From Faecalibacterium duncaniae (GTDB lineage: Bacteria; Bacillota; Clostridia; Oscillospirales; Ruminococcaceae), in assembly GCF_010509575.1 (NCBI RefSeq), contig NZ_CP048437.1:1550001-1614000 (forward strand): a DNA stretch of 64,000 nucleotides. The letters run 5' to 3'. The notes beneath the pieces are model-generated. The model was not told the origin of the DNA, searched no databases, and saw only the letters and a program-made list of their open reading frames with translations. Positions within the stretch are counted from its first letter, which is position 1. Each line of letters starts with the position of its first letter. This document shows positions 1 through 7,984 of this stretch, one piece after another. The position numbers and the translations under genes are program-made.

Positions 1-489
1 ATGCTGCTTTATGTCCGTGTGCTGGGGGATGACAGCTGGGAGGGCCATGCCCTGAATGATGTGGTTATGACCAAGGGCCGCCTGCAGCAGGCAGTGGATT
101 TCAGCATCTATTGTGATGATATCCTGGTGGAGCATTACCGGGGCGATGGTGTCATTGTGGCAACGCCCACCGGCTCCACCGCTTATTCTCTGGCGGCAGG
201 CGGGCCGATCCTTGATTCTCAGACCAAGGGCATCGTTGTCACACCCATCTGCCCCCACAGCCTTGCCAGCCCGGCCATGGTTTTTGCGCAGGAGCGCAAG
301 ATCAACCTCTGTGTGGGCCAGGTGGCAGATGAAGAAGTTTTTATCAGTTGTGATGGGAATGCGGGCTATTCCGTAAAAGCCGGAGCCACCGCGGAGGTGC
401 GGCTGTCTGATCAGGTCGTGCAGCTCATCACCTTCAGCAAGGCCGACCAGTTCCAGGCCATTGACCAGAAACTGCGCGGCAGACGATGA
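1..489 (+). CDS. nadK: NAD kinase, C-terminal part (cut by window start)
   Basis: Phosphorylates NAD to NADP in the cytoplasm. The visible 162 residues carry the family signatures NDVVMTKG (about residue 19), the [21 protein letters not shown] stretch around residues 48-68 that forms the nucleotide site, and the [11 protein letters not shown] segment. The N-terminal third with the GGDGT motif is missing, so the methionine at base 1 is an internal residue and the gene starts upstream of the window. It is followed after 28 bases by argR and then recN, a gene order common in Clostridia. Identification is firm; the true start is not visible. Confidence 0.95.
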   Translation: MLLYVRVLGDDSWEGHALNDVVMTKGRLQQAVDFSIYCDDILVEHYRGDGVIVATPTGSTAYSLAAGGPILDSQTKGIVVTPICPHSLASPAMVFAQERKINLCVGQVADEEVFISCDGNAGYSVKAGATAEVRLSDQVVQLITFSKADQFQAIDQKLRGRR

Positions 490-517
490 CACAACCACAA
501 CGAAGGGAGAAGATCAC

Positions 518-1006
518 ATGGGACGCACCAGCCGAGGGGATAACAAAAGCAAGCAGCAGCGGCAGCAGACCATCCTGCGTCTGATCCAGGAGAATCCCAT
601 CAGCCGACAGGAGACTCTGTTGGAGTACCTGAGCAAGGAAGGTTTTGATGCCACACAGGCGACCATTTCCCGCGATATCCGGGAGATGAACCTTGTCAAA
701 GCTGCCACCACCACCGGCTACCGCTATGTTTCCAGCCACAGCGAGGCACTTAACCCCAAGATGCAGGCCCGGTTTGAGACCATCTTCCATGAATCTGTCC
801 TGGGGGTGGACTTTGCGGGCCATGTGGTGCTGGTAAAGTGCTACTCTGGCATGGCCAATGCGGCCTGCGAGGTGTTTGACGCACTCAAGTGGAAAAATGT
901 GGTCGGCACCCTTTCTGGTGACGATACCTTTCTGATCGTGGCCCGCTCAGAGCGGGACGCAAAGACCATTTGCACCGAGCTTGGGCATTACATCGGGCAG
1001 AAATAA
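518..1006 (+). CDS. argR: Arginine repressor ArgR
   Basis: Hexameric transcription factor that senses arginine and represses arginine biosynthesis genes. The 162-residue product has the N-terminal winged helix (RQQTILRLIQENPISRQETL, then ATQATISRDIREMNLVK as the recognition part) and the C-terminal arginine-binding domain with the GTLSGDDTFLIVARSE segment. I chose the ATG at 518 because GGGAG lies just upstream; a longer in-frame ORF reaches back into nadK but has no ribosome site and adds residues foreign to the family. In Clostridia argR usually sits before recN, as here, away from arginine genes. Confidence 0.95.
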   Translation: MGRTSRGDNKSKQQRQQTILRLIQENPISRQETLLEYLSKEGFDATQATISRDIREMNLVKAATTTGYRYVSSHSEALNPKMQARFETIFHESVLGVDFAGHVVLVKCYSGMANAACEVFDALKWKNVVGTLSGDDTFLIVARSERDAKTICTELGHYIGQK

Positions 1007-1024
1007 AGGCAGGAGAGAACGAAC

Positions 1025-2701
1025 ATGTTGAGCAGTCTGCAAATTGAAAATGTTGCAGTCATCCAGAAGGCCAACGTGCATTTTGAGAAGGGCCTGAATG
1101 TCCTTACCGGCGAGACCGGTGCGGGCAAATCTATCCTGATCGACTCCATCAATGCCATTCTGGGCAACCGCACCTCCAAGGATCTGGTGCGCACGGGGGC
1201 TGCAAAAGCAGTCATCCGGGCGGCATTTGATGATGTTCCGCCTGCAGTGCTGGACAGCCTGGAAAAGGCAGGATATGAGCGCTCAGAAGCGCTGACCCTG
1301 AGCCGTGAGATCACTGCCGAGGGCAAGAGCACCTGCCGCATCAACGGAATGCCTGCCACAGCAGCCATTCTGCGGGAACTGTGCGGTGGGCTCATCAACA
1401 TCAACGGCCAGCACGATTCCGTAGGCCTGTTGAACCCGGCCCGCCATGAGGGTATCCTGGATGCCTACGCCCAGAACGGGGCGGTGTATCAGGAGTATTA
1501 TGCTGTTTACCGGGAGCTTATCAAGGTCAAAAAGGAGCTGGATGCCATCATCACCGATGAGGGTGAAAAACAGCGAAAGATCGATCTGCTGAGTTATCAG
1601 GTACAGGAGATCGAGGATGCCAGCCTGACCGCAGGCGAAGAGGAGACGCTGATGGCCCGCCGTAAGGTGCTGGCAAATGCCTCCACCATCCGGGAGCGCA
1701 TCTCCCAGAGCTATGCGCTGCTTTCGGGCGGAGATGATGCCCCGGGTGCCGTTGATCTGCTGGGGGAAGCCTCCAATGCGATCGATGGAGCCGCCCAACT
1801 GGACAGCGGCCTTTCTGCTGCCGCCGGACAGCTGCTGGATCTTTATTACACCGCAAAAGACCTTTCTGCTGACCTGATCGGGCGGCTGGAGGGCTACGAG
1901 ACGAATGATGCAGAGCTGGATGAGATCGAACAGCGGATGGATCTGATCTACAAGCTCAAGCGAAAATACGGTGATACTGTGGAAGATATCATCGCCTTTG
2001 GACAGCAGGCAAGGGAAGAGCTGGACCGCATCCAATTCTCACAGGAGCGGACAGAGCATCTGCAGGCTGAAAAGCATCGGCTCTATGTACTTGCCCGGGA
2101 TAAGGCCGAGGTGCTGACCCAGACCCGCCTGAAAGCCTTTGAGGAATTGAACAGGCGCATCTCCGGCACACTGGATTTTTTGAACATGCCCGGTGTCCGC
2201 ATGACCCTGCGCCATACCCGCGGCCCGTTGGCCAGCCATGGCCAGGACAGCGTGGAGTTTTATATTTCCACAAACCCCGGTGAGGATCCCAAGCCGCTGG
2301 CAAAAATCGCTTCCGGCGGTGAACTGAGCCGTATCACGCTGGCAATCAAAAATGCCATGGCCGATAAGGACGCAGTGCCTACGGTCATCTACGATGAGAT
2401 CGACAGCGGCGTATCCGGCAAGGCGGCCAGCCGCATCGGTGAGGTGCTCAAACAGAGCGCAAAAGATCACCAGATCCTCTGCATCACCCACACAGCGCAG
2501 ATCGCTGCACTGGCCGACTGCCATCTGCTTATCCAGAAGAATATCACGAATGAGCGAACCTATACCGAGATCCACCCGCTGGATACCGAGGGAAGAGTGG
2601 ACGCACTGGCGCATATCATTTCTGGTGACCATGTCACGGAGCTTTCCCGTGCCAATGCCAGAGAGATGCTGGGGCTGGCCGAGCATGAAACCGGTGATTG
2701 A
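1025..2701 (+). CDS. recN: DNA repair protein RecN
   Basis: SMC-like ATPase acting early in double-strand break repair. It has 558 residues, the usual length. The Walker A motif GETGAGKS is at residues 29-36, a long coiled-coil region fills the middle, and the C-terminal half carries the ABC signature SGGELSR and the Walker B region YDEIDSGVSG near residues 430-460. An AGGAGAG ribosome site precedes the ATG. It lies 18 bases after argR and is probably co-transcribed. The stop codon overlaps the -35 element of the tyrS promoter. Confidence 0.97.
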   Translation: MLSSLQIENVAVIQKANVHFEKGLNVLTGETGAGKSILIDSINAILGNRTSKDLVRTGAAKAVIRAAFDDVPPAVLDSLEKAGYERSEALTLSREITAEGKSTCRINGMPATAAILRELCGGLININGQHDSVGLLNPARHEGILDAYAQNGAVYQEYYAVYRELIKVKKELDAIITDEGEKQRKIDLLSYQVQEIEDASLTAGEEETLMARRKVLANASTIRERISQSYALLSGGDDAPGAVDLLGEASNAIDGAAQLDSGLSAAAGQLLDLYYTAKDLSADLIGRLEGYETNDAELDEIEQRMDLIYKLKRKYGDTVEDIIAFGQQAREELDRIQFSQERTEHLQAEKHRLYVLARDKAEVLTQTRLKAFEELNRRISGTLDFLNMPGVRMTLRHTRGPLASHGQDSVEFYISTNPGEDPKPLAKIASGGELSRITLAIKNAMADKDAVPTVIYDEIDSGVSGKAASRIGEVLKQSAKDHQILCITHTAQIAALADCHLLIQKNITNERTYTEIHPLDTEGRVDALAHIISGDHVTELSRANAREMLGLAEHETGD

Positions 2702-2726
2702 CAACCCTGCTGATTTGTGCTAAACT
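2698..2726 (+). promoter_or_regulatory. Predicted sigma-A promoter of the tyrS T-box transcript
   Basis: TTGACA at 2698-2703, a 17-base spacer, and TAAACT at 2721-2726 preceded by TGC (extended -10). The -35 overlaps the recN stop codon. Transcription would begin near 2733, just before the T-box leader. Confidence 0.75.
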
Positions 2727-2734
2727 GATTTTTG

Positions 2735-3021
2735 TTGAAAGACGTTGAAGGGAACAAGTACCTTGTTAGTGTCTGCCCAGAGAGACCCCGGTTGGTGCAA
2801 GGGGTGTGCAGAACAACAGGGGAAATACCTCCCGGAGTTGCAGGCTGAATGCTTTGGCTAGTAGGCTGTGCCGCGTGCGAGCGTTACAAACGCAGGAGTG
2901 TATCCCATCTCTGTGGGGCGCACTCGTGAGGCCGTTTCCGTGAGGGGGCGGCAAACAGAGGTGGTACCGCGATTTTCTCGCCCTCTGCCAAATTCATTTT
3001 TGGCAGGGGGCGTTTTCTTTT
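2735..3021 (+). ncRNA. Tyrosine-type T-box riboswitch
   Basis: Leader RNA that binds uncharged tRNA and opens the terminator ahead of tyrS. Visible T-box parts in order: the GAAGGGAACAAGTA start of stem I; the AGAGAG and GGTTGGTG apical elements (about 2779-2802); a specifier-loop candidate GAAATACCTCCC with codon TAC (2826-2828) for tyrosine; the AGTAGG element near 2860; the conserved T-box GAGGTGGTACCGCG at 2958-2971; and the terminator. The TAC assignment agrees with the downstream tyrosyl-tRNA synthetase. The exact start is approximate. Confidence 0.92.
2980..3021 (+). terminator. T-box terminator hairpin
   Basis: GCCCTCTGCCA pairs with TGGCAGGGGGC around an AT-rich loop and is followed by a T-rich run. 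It is the default off-state of the T-box; the 5' arm follows the GGTACCGCG antiterminator sequence. Confidence 0.9.
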
Positions 3022-3054
3022 GTCCTCTGCCCGATAAAACAGGAGGATAATCCC

Positions 3055-4272
3055 ATGACCCTTTACGAAGAACTGCAGGCTCGCGGTCTGGTAGCCCAGA
3101 TCACCGACAATGAGATCATTGACCTCATCAACAACGGCAAGGCCACTTTCTATATTGGCTTTGACTGCACTGCAGACAGCCTGACTGCAGGCCATTTTAT
3201 GGCCCTGACCCTGATGAAGCGCTTGCAGATGGCTGGCAATAAGCCCATTGCCCTGATCGGCGGCGGCACCACCATGATCGGTGACCCCTCTGGCCGTACC
3301 GATATGCGCAAAATGCTGACCAAGGAGGATATTGCTCACAATGCAGCCTGCTTCAAGAAGCAGATGGAGAAGTTCATCGATTTTTCTGAGGGCAAGGCTC
3401 TGATGCTGAACAATGCCGACTGGCTGCTGAACCTGAATTATGTTGAGCTGCTGCGTGATGTGGGTGCCTGCTTCTCCGTCAACAACATGCTCCGCGCCAA
3501 GTGTTATGAGCAGCGCATGGAGAAGGGCCTGTCCTTCCTTGAGTTCAACTACATGATCATGCAGAGCTACGACTTCTACTACATGTTCCAGCACTACGGC
3601 TGCAATATGCAGTTCGGCGGCGATGACCAGTGGAGCAACATGCTGGGCGGCACTGAGCTGATCCGCCGCAAGCTGGGCAAGGATGCCTACGCGATGACCA
3701 TTACTCTGCTGACTGATTCTCAGGGCAAGAAGATGGGCAAGACTGCAGGCAATGCGGTCTGGCTCGACCCCAACAAGACCAGTCCCTTTGAGTTCTACCA
3801 GTACTGGCGCAATGTCGGCGATGCTGATGTGATGAAGTGCATCCGGATGCTGACCTTCCTTCCGCTGGAGCAGATTGATGAGATGAGCACCTGGAAGGAT
3901 CAGCGTCTGAACGAGGCCAAGGAGATCCTGGCCTACGAGCTGACCAAAATGGTGCACGGCGAGGAAGAGGCTGAGAAGGCCCAGAACGCTGCCCGTGCCC
4001 TATTCAGCGGTGCTGCCGACACTGAGCACATGCCCTCCACTCAGCTGACCGAAGCGGATCTGACCGATGGCTCCATCGGCATCCTGACCCTCATGGTCAA
4101 GGCCGGTCTGGCCGCTTCCAACGGCGAGGCCCGCCGCCTGGTTGTGCAGGGCGGTGTCCTGGTGGATGGTGAAAAGGTAGCTGCTCCCACTGTCAGCTTT
4201 ACCGCTGATCAGCTGAAGAACGGTATCGTCATCAAGAAGGGCAAGAAGATCTACCACAAAGTGACCCTGTAA
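3055..4272 (+). CDS. tyrS: Tyrosyl-tRNA synthetase
   Basis: Class Ic aminoacyl-tRNA synthetase that charges tRNA-Tyr. The 405-residue product has the HIGH-type signature in FDCTADSLTAGHF (about residues 38-50), the KMSKS-type loop KKMGKTAGN (about 226-234), and a C-terminal S4 RNA-binding domain (about 340-400). AGGAGG lies upstream of the ATG. Expression is governed by the tyrosine T-box directly upstream. It is a single-gene transcript, closed by a strong terminator. Codon use is strongly biased, as expected of a highly expressed gene. Confidence 0.98.
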   Translation: MTLYEELQARGLVAQITDNEIIDLINNGKATFYIGFDCTADSLTAGHFMALTLMKRLQMAGNKPIALIGGGTTMIGDPSGRTDMRKMLTKEDIAHNAACFKKQMEKFIDFSEGKALMLNNADWLLNLNYVELLRDVGACFSVNNMLRAKCYEQRMEKGLSFLEFNYMIMQSYDFYYMFQHYGCNMQFGGDDQWSNMLGGTELIRRKLGKDAYAMTITLLTDSQGKKMGKTAGNAVWLDPNKTSPFEFYQYWRNVGDADVMKCIRMLTFLPLEQIDEMSTWKDQRLNEAKEILAYELTKMVHGEEEAEKAQNAARALFSGAADTEHMPSTQLTEADLTDGSIGILTLMVKAGLAASNGEARRLVVQGGVLVDGEKVAAPTVSFTADQLKNGIVIKKGKKIYHKVTL

Positions 4273-4297
4273 TCTTTTAGAAACAGCGTATGATAAA

Positions 4298-4338
4298 AGC
4301 CCGGCGGTATCCATAAATCGGATACCGCCGGGCTTTTT
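4298..4338. terminator. Bidirectional terminator between tyrS and the ACT gene
   Basis: Perfect 15-bp stem AGCCCGGCGGTATCC (4298-4312) with GGATACCGCCGGGCT (4320-4334), 7-base loop, T-run on the plus strand and TTTT after the hairpin on the minus strand. It serves the two convergent transcripts. Confidence 0.93.
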
Positions 4339-4369
4339 ACGTTTGTGTAATGTTTATAGAGAAGGGCAC

Positions 4370-4837
4370 TTACAGCTCAAAGGCCTTCTTCAGCACATCG
4401 TAAGCGGAGTCCTCGTTCTCACTGCGCACCAGCAGAGAAATATCCAGATCGCTGGTGGTGATGAGCAGAACCTCGATGTCAGCCATGGCCAGTGCGTTCA
4501 GGGCCCGGGCAGCTACACCGCAGTTGGTGACCATGTCCTCACCGAAGAGGTTCAGTTTGGAGTAACCGACGCTGATCAGCGGGGAAGCCTTGGCATCCTT
4601 GTCGAGATTGGCGGCAGAGATGGCCTTCATCACCAGTGTCAGATCACTGGCAGATGCGGTAAAGCTGAAATCAATGTTGGTACCGTGAGGGGCGCTCTGA
4701 CTGATCATATCTACCACAACGCCGGTATCGGCAAAGATCTGCAGGTAGCGGGCCAGGCTGTTGCCCTTGAACTCCACATCCTGCACACTGATCATCATCA
4801 GGCTGGGCTCAATGTTGATTTTGGAAACACCATACAT
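4370..4837 (-). CDS. Free-standing tandem ACT-domain protein (aspartokinase regulatory-type)
   Basis: Its 155 residues fold by sequence into two ACT-type units: the first begins NIEPSLMMISVQDVEFKGN, the second SPLISVGYSKLNLFGEDMVTN, followed by ALAMADIEVLLITTSDLDISLLV, which closely resembles the C-terminal regulatory half of aspartate kinases. The kinase domain is absent. I start it at the ATG at 4837, which has GGAG eight bases upstream; an ORF eight residues longer exists. It is the last gene of the asd-dapA-dapB-capA run, so a role in sensing lysine or threonine for the aspartate pathway is plausible, for example as a separate beta-like subunit. That role is inference. Confidence 0.75.
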   Translation of the reverse strand: MYGVSKINIEPSLMMISVQDVEFKGNSLARYLQIFADTGVVVDMISQSAPHGTNIDFSFTASASDLTLVMKAISAANLDKDAKASPLISVGYSKLNLFGEDMVTNCGVAARALNALAMADIEVLLITTSDLDISLLVRSENEDSAYDVLKKAFEL

Positions 4838-4873
4838 AATGAACACTCCAATCTGCCCCAAAGGGCTGCAAAT

Positions 4874-6166
4874 TCAGGCGAGCGTCAAAAACGCGCTGTT
4901 AATATTGGCTTGTAATACGTTCTGAATGTACTCTATCCCAAAGCTGGGGTAGGCGGCCCGGACACCGTGCGCCTGCGCCAGCTCCGACGTGTAATCCCGG
5001 AAGAGGTAGGTGCGGACGTTGGATTTACCGGCATCATAGTGGGTCACGGTGGGATGTAATTGCGGGGAAGCGACAGCGCAGTGAACGCTGCCATCCGGGT
5101 CCGTCGTCTTGTTCAGCTCCAGTGTCAGGATGGCACCGATGAGTTGATCCGGTTTGCTCTGGGTGCTGAGGAAATTTCCCAGGGAATAGGCTACAAAGGT
5201 CTGGCGGCCATCCACAGAGGTTTTCCACTCGGCATCCTGCACCACATGAGGGTGCGTGCCCAGAATAACATCCGCACCCCAGTCGGAAAGCTGCTGGGCG
5301 AGGTCCCGCTGGGTCTGGGTGATCTTGTGGCTATCCTCCACGCCCCAGTGAACTCCCACCACCACGAAATCGGCCAGCTCACGCGCCCTGCGTACCTGTT
5401 GTTCCATCACATCCCGCTGGCTGGTGTAGATGACATTGGCTGTCATTGCACTGCTCTGCGGGATGCCATTGGTGTGGTCGGTGTAGGAGAGGTAGGCGAT
5501 CGTCACACCGTTTACCGTCTGCAGGGGGATAGTACCATAATCGCTCTTTCCGTACCACAGGCCGGTCGTGACCACATCTTCCGGCATCTCGTCCCAGAAC
5601 CGCAGCGTTGCTGCGATACCTTTGGCACCTTTATCGTAGGTGTGGTTGTTGGAAAGACTAAACACCCGGATGCCTGCCCGGTAAAGAGCCTCTGCGCATT
5701 CACCGGGGGTAGAAAAGCAGGGATAGGTGGAAGGCTCCAGTTCCTTGCTGCAGAGTGTTTCCTGGTTGATCCAGTTTACATCCTGCGCGGCATAAAAATC
5801 CAGCAGGTGCTCGTAGCAGTAGTCAAAATTATATCGCTGGCCTTCCGCTGCCCGGCGGGCTGCCTGTTTGTAGATGGGAGCATGGATCAGATTATCCCCG
5901 GTGGCCGAAAAACGCAGTGTGGTTGTAACAGGCTGCGGTTCCGGTTCGGGCGGGGGAACGCTTTCAGCGGTCGAAGGCTCGTCCTCAAAGGGGCCAAGTA
6001 CGATGCCGGGAGTCTGGAAGCGCCAGAAGCCAAAGCAGGCCAACGCCGCACCAGCCACCAGCAGCACTCCCATCATCCTCAGAAAAACGGGTTTTCGTTT
6101 TCGCCGGTTCTGCGGTTCGTGCCGCGCATGTCGTTTCGTGGATGCCGCGTGTCTTGCCTGCTCCAT
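4874..6166 (-). CDS. CapA-family (PGA_cap) membrane-anchored protein
   Basis: Has 430 residues. A basic N-terminus is followed by one membrane segment (about residues 30-48), a short Pro/Glu-rich linker, then the CapA-type metallophosphoesterase-like domain: TLRFSATGDNLIHAPIY, NWINQETL, FSLSNNHTYDKG, GVHWGVEDSHKITQTQ, GADVILGTHPHVVQ and VAYSLGNFLS are all family motifs, with His/Asp/Asn metal-ligand candidates. CapA proteins act in poly-gamma-glutamate or cell-envelope polymer metabolism; the substrate here is unknown. The ATG at 6166 is chosen for the AGGAGG nine bases upstream. It is 46 bases after dapB on the same strand, probably co-transcribed. Confidence 0.85.
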   Translation of the reverse strand: MEQARHAASTKRHARHEPQNRRKRKPVFLRMMGVLLVAGAALACFGFWRFQTPGIVLGPFEDEPSTAESVPPPEPEPQPVTTTLRFSATGDNLIHAPIYKQAARRAAEGQRYNFDYCYEHLLDFYAAQDVNWINQETLCSKELEPSTYPCFSTPGECAEALYRAGIRVFSLSNNHTYDKGAKGIAATLRFWDEMPEDVVTTGLWYGKSDYGTIPLQTVNGVTIAYLSYTDHTNGIPQSSAMTANVIYTSQRDVMEQQVRRARELADFVVVGVHWGVEDSHKITQTQRDLAQQLSDWGADVILGTHPHVVQDAEWKTSVDGRQTFVAYSLGNFLSTQSKPDQLIGAILTLELNKTTDPDGSVHCAVASPQLHPTVTHYDAGKSNVRTYLFRDYTSELAQAHGVRAAYPSFGIEYIQNVLQANINSAFLTLA

Positions 6167-6212
6167 TCCGTCAGCCCTCCTGCCGCTCAAAATGGTGGAA
6201 GACGCAGAGACC

Positions 6213-6971
6213 TTACAGCTCTGCGATCATGTTACCCATATTGTACAGGCCCGGCTCCTTTTTTGCAAGATAGACAGCAGCATTTATTGCGCCATTTGCA
6301 AAAACACTGCGGGAATATGCAGTATGCTTGAGGGTGATGACCTCGTCCGGACCGCAGAACAGCACCTCGTGGTCGCCCACGATGCTGCCTCCGCGCACGG
6401 AGCTGATGCCGATCTCCTTGGGGTCGCGCTTCTGGCGTACAGAGGAACGGTCGTAAACATAATGATATGCGCCGTTATTCTCTTCGTTGATGGCATCGGC
6501 CAGCATCAGGGCAGTGCCGCTGGGGGCATCCAGCTTGTTGTGGTGGTGCTGCTCCACGATCTCCACATCATAGTCTGCACCCAGAATGGCCGATGCACGC
6601 TTGCACAGCTCCGACAGCAGGTTGATGCCGATGGACATGTTGGCGCTCTTGAACACGGGCACAATGCGGGACAGCTGCACCACCTTCAGCTGCAGCTCTT
6701 CGGAAAGACCAGTGGTGCAGACCACGATGGGCATCTTGTGTGCTTCGCAATAGGTCAGTGCCTTTTCCACAGCAACAGGAGCGCTGAAATCAATGATGAC
6801 ATCGCCCTTGCCGTCCAGCTTATCCAGACTGTCGTATACGGGGATGCCGTTCTGCTCACCGTCCTGCTGGTCGATCCCGGCGACCACGCGGCAGTCACTC
6901 CGGTTTGCAATCATCTCGCAGAGGGCGTGACCCATCCGGCCGCCAATGCCCTGAATGATAATATCCGTCAT
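6213..6971 (-). CDS. dapB: 4-hydroxy-tetrahydrodipicolinate reductase
   Basis: NAD(P)H-dependent reductase, third step of the diaminopimelate/lysine branch. The 252-residue product starts with MTDIIIQGIGGRMG (dinucleotide-binding loop) and carries the catalytic signature EIVEQHHHNKLDAPSGTA (about residues 142-160). I place the start at the ATG at 6971, with AGGAAAC upstream; the ORF continues 21 codons further without family similarity. It lies between dapA and the CapA-like gene on the minus strand. Confidence 0.96.
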   Translation of the reverse strand: MTDIIIQGIGGRMGHALCEMIANRSDCRVVAGIDQQDGEQNGIPVYDSLDKLDGKGDVIIDFSAPVAVEKALTYCEAHKMPIVVCTTGLSEELQLKVVQLSRIVPVFKSANMSIGINLLSELCKRASAILGADYDVEIVEQHHHNKLDAPSGTALMLADAINEENNGAYHYVYDRSSVRQKRDPKEIGISSVRGGSIVGDHEVLFCGPDEVITLKHTAYSRSVFANGAINAAVYLAKKEPGLYNMGNMIAEL

Positions 6972-7049
6972 TTTTGTTTCCTCGTTTTCTGTTGTAACGG
7001 CAAATGCCCGGGAGGAACCATTTCCACCGGGCATTGTGCGCTGTTTTGT

Positions 7050-7943
7050 TTATTCCTGAATCAGACCTTCGGCCTCCAGTGCCTGCTCGATCTTCTCCTT
7101 GTGGGCATCACTGGGCTCGACCAGCGGCAGACGGCAGGGACCGGCCTCCCAGCCCAGCACATTCATGGCGTACTTGACAGGGATGGGATTTACTTCGCAG
7201 AAGAGTGCATCCGCCAAGGGCAGGATCTCCAGCTGCAGCTTGCAGGCAGTTTTGGTGTCGCCCTCAAACCATGCCTTGCAGCAGTTGTGCACCAACTCAG
7301 GCTTGACATTGGAGACCACACTGATGACACCTTTGCCGCCCAGAGACAGCAGGGGGACCACCTGATCATCGTTGCCAGAGTAGATGTTCAGCTCGTCGCC
7401 GCACAGCTGAGCGATCTTGGCCACCTGAGAGATGTTGCCGGAGGCCTCCTTGATGCCGTTGATGAGCGGATTCCGGCTCAGCTCCAGTGCTGTCTCGGGG
7501 GTGATGTTCAGACCGGTACGGGAAGGTACATTATACAGGATAACCGGGATGCCGCCCGCCTCGGCCATAGCGGTAAAGTGGGCCACCAGACCTGCCTGTG
7601 TGGTCTTGTTGTAATAGGGGGTCACAAGCAGCAGGGCATCGGCACCGCAGGCAGCAGACTTTGCTGCCAGTGCACAGCCGTGATCGGTATCATTGGAACC
7701 AGCACCCGCAATAACAGGCACCCGGTGATTGACCGTCTCGACCGTAAACTTGATGGCGGCCAGTTGCTCCTCATCGGTCATGGTAGAGCATTCGCCGGTA
7801 GTTCCGCAGATCACAATAGCATCGGTGCCCCGTGCGATCTGATCTTCAATGATGCGGCCCAGCTCATCAAAGTTGATGCTGCCATCTTCGTACATGGGGG
7901 TGATGATTGCCACCGCCGCGCCGGTAAAGACAGGATTCTTCAT
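7050..7943 (-). CDS. dapA: 4-hydroxy-tetrahydrodipicolinate synthase
   Basis: Condenses pyruvate with aspartate semialdehyde at the entry to diaminopimelate synthesis. It has 297 residues, a TIM barrel of normal size. Visible motifs: CGTTGECSTM (Thr pair of the active site, about residues 42-51), LLVTPYYNK (catalytic Tyr, about 132-140), NGIKEASGN (Schiff-base Lys, about 163-171) and the YSGNDD stretch. An AGGAGT-type ribosome site precedes the ATG. It sits between asd and dapB, so three consecutive steps are encoded together. Confidence 0.97.
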   Translation of the reverse strand: MKNPVFTGAAVAIITPMYEDGSINFDELGRIIEDQIARGTDAIVICGTTGECSTMTDEEQLAAIKFTVETVNHRVPVIAGAGSNDTDHGCALAAKSAACGADALLLVTPYYNKTTQAGLVAHFTAMAEAGGIPVILYNVPSRTGLNITPETALELSRNPLINGIKEASGNISQVAKIAQLCGDELNIYSGNDDQVVPLLSLGGKGVISVVSNVKPELVHNCCKAWFEGDTKTACKLQLEILPLADALFCEVNPIPVKYAMNVLGWEAGPCRLPLVEPSDAHKEKIEQALEAEGLIQE

Positions 7944-7984
7944 AGTATAAAACTCCTTTGTACGCTCCGTCAGGAACGTGTTGT

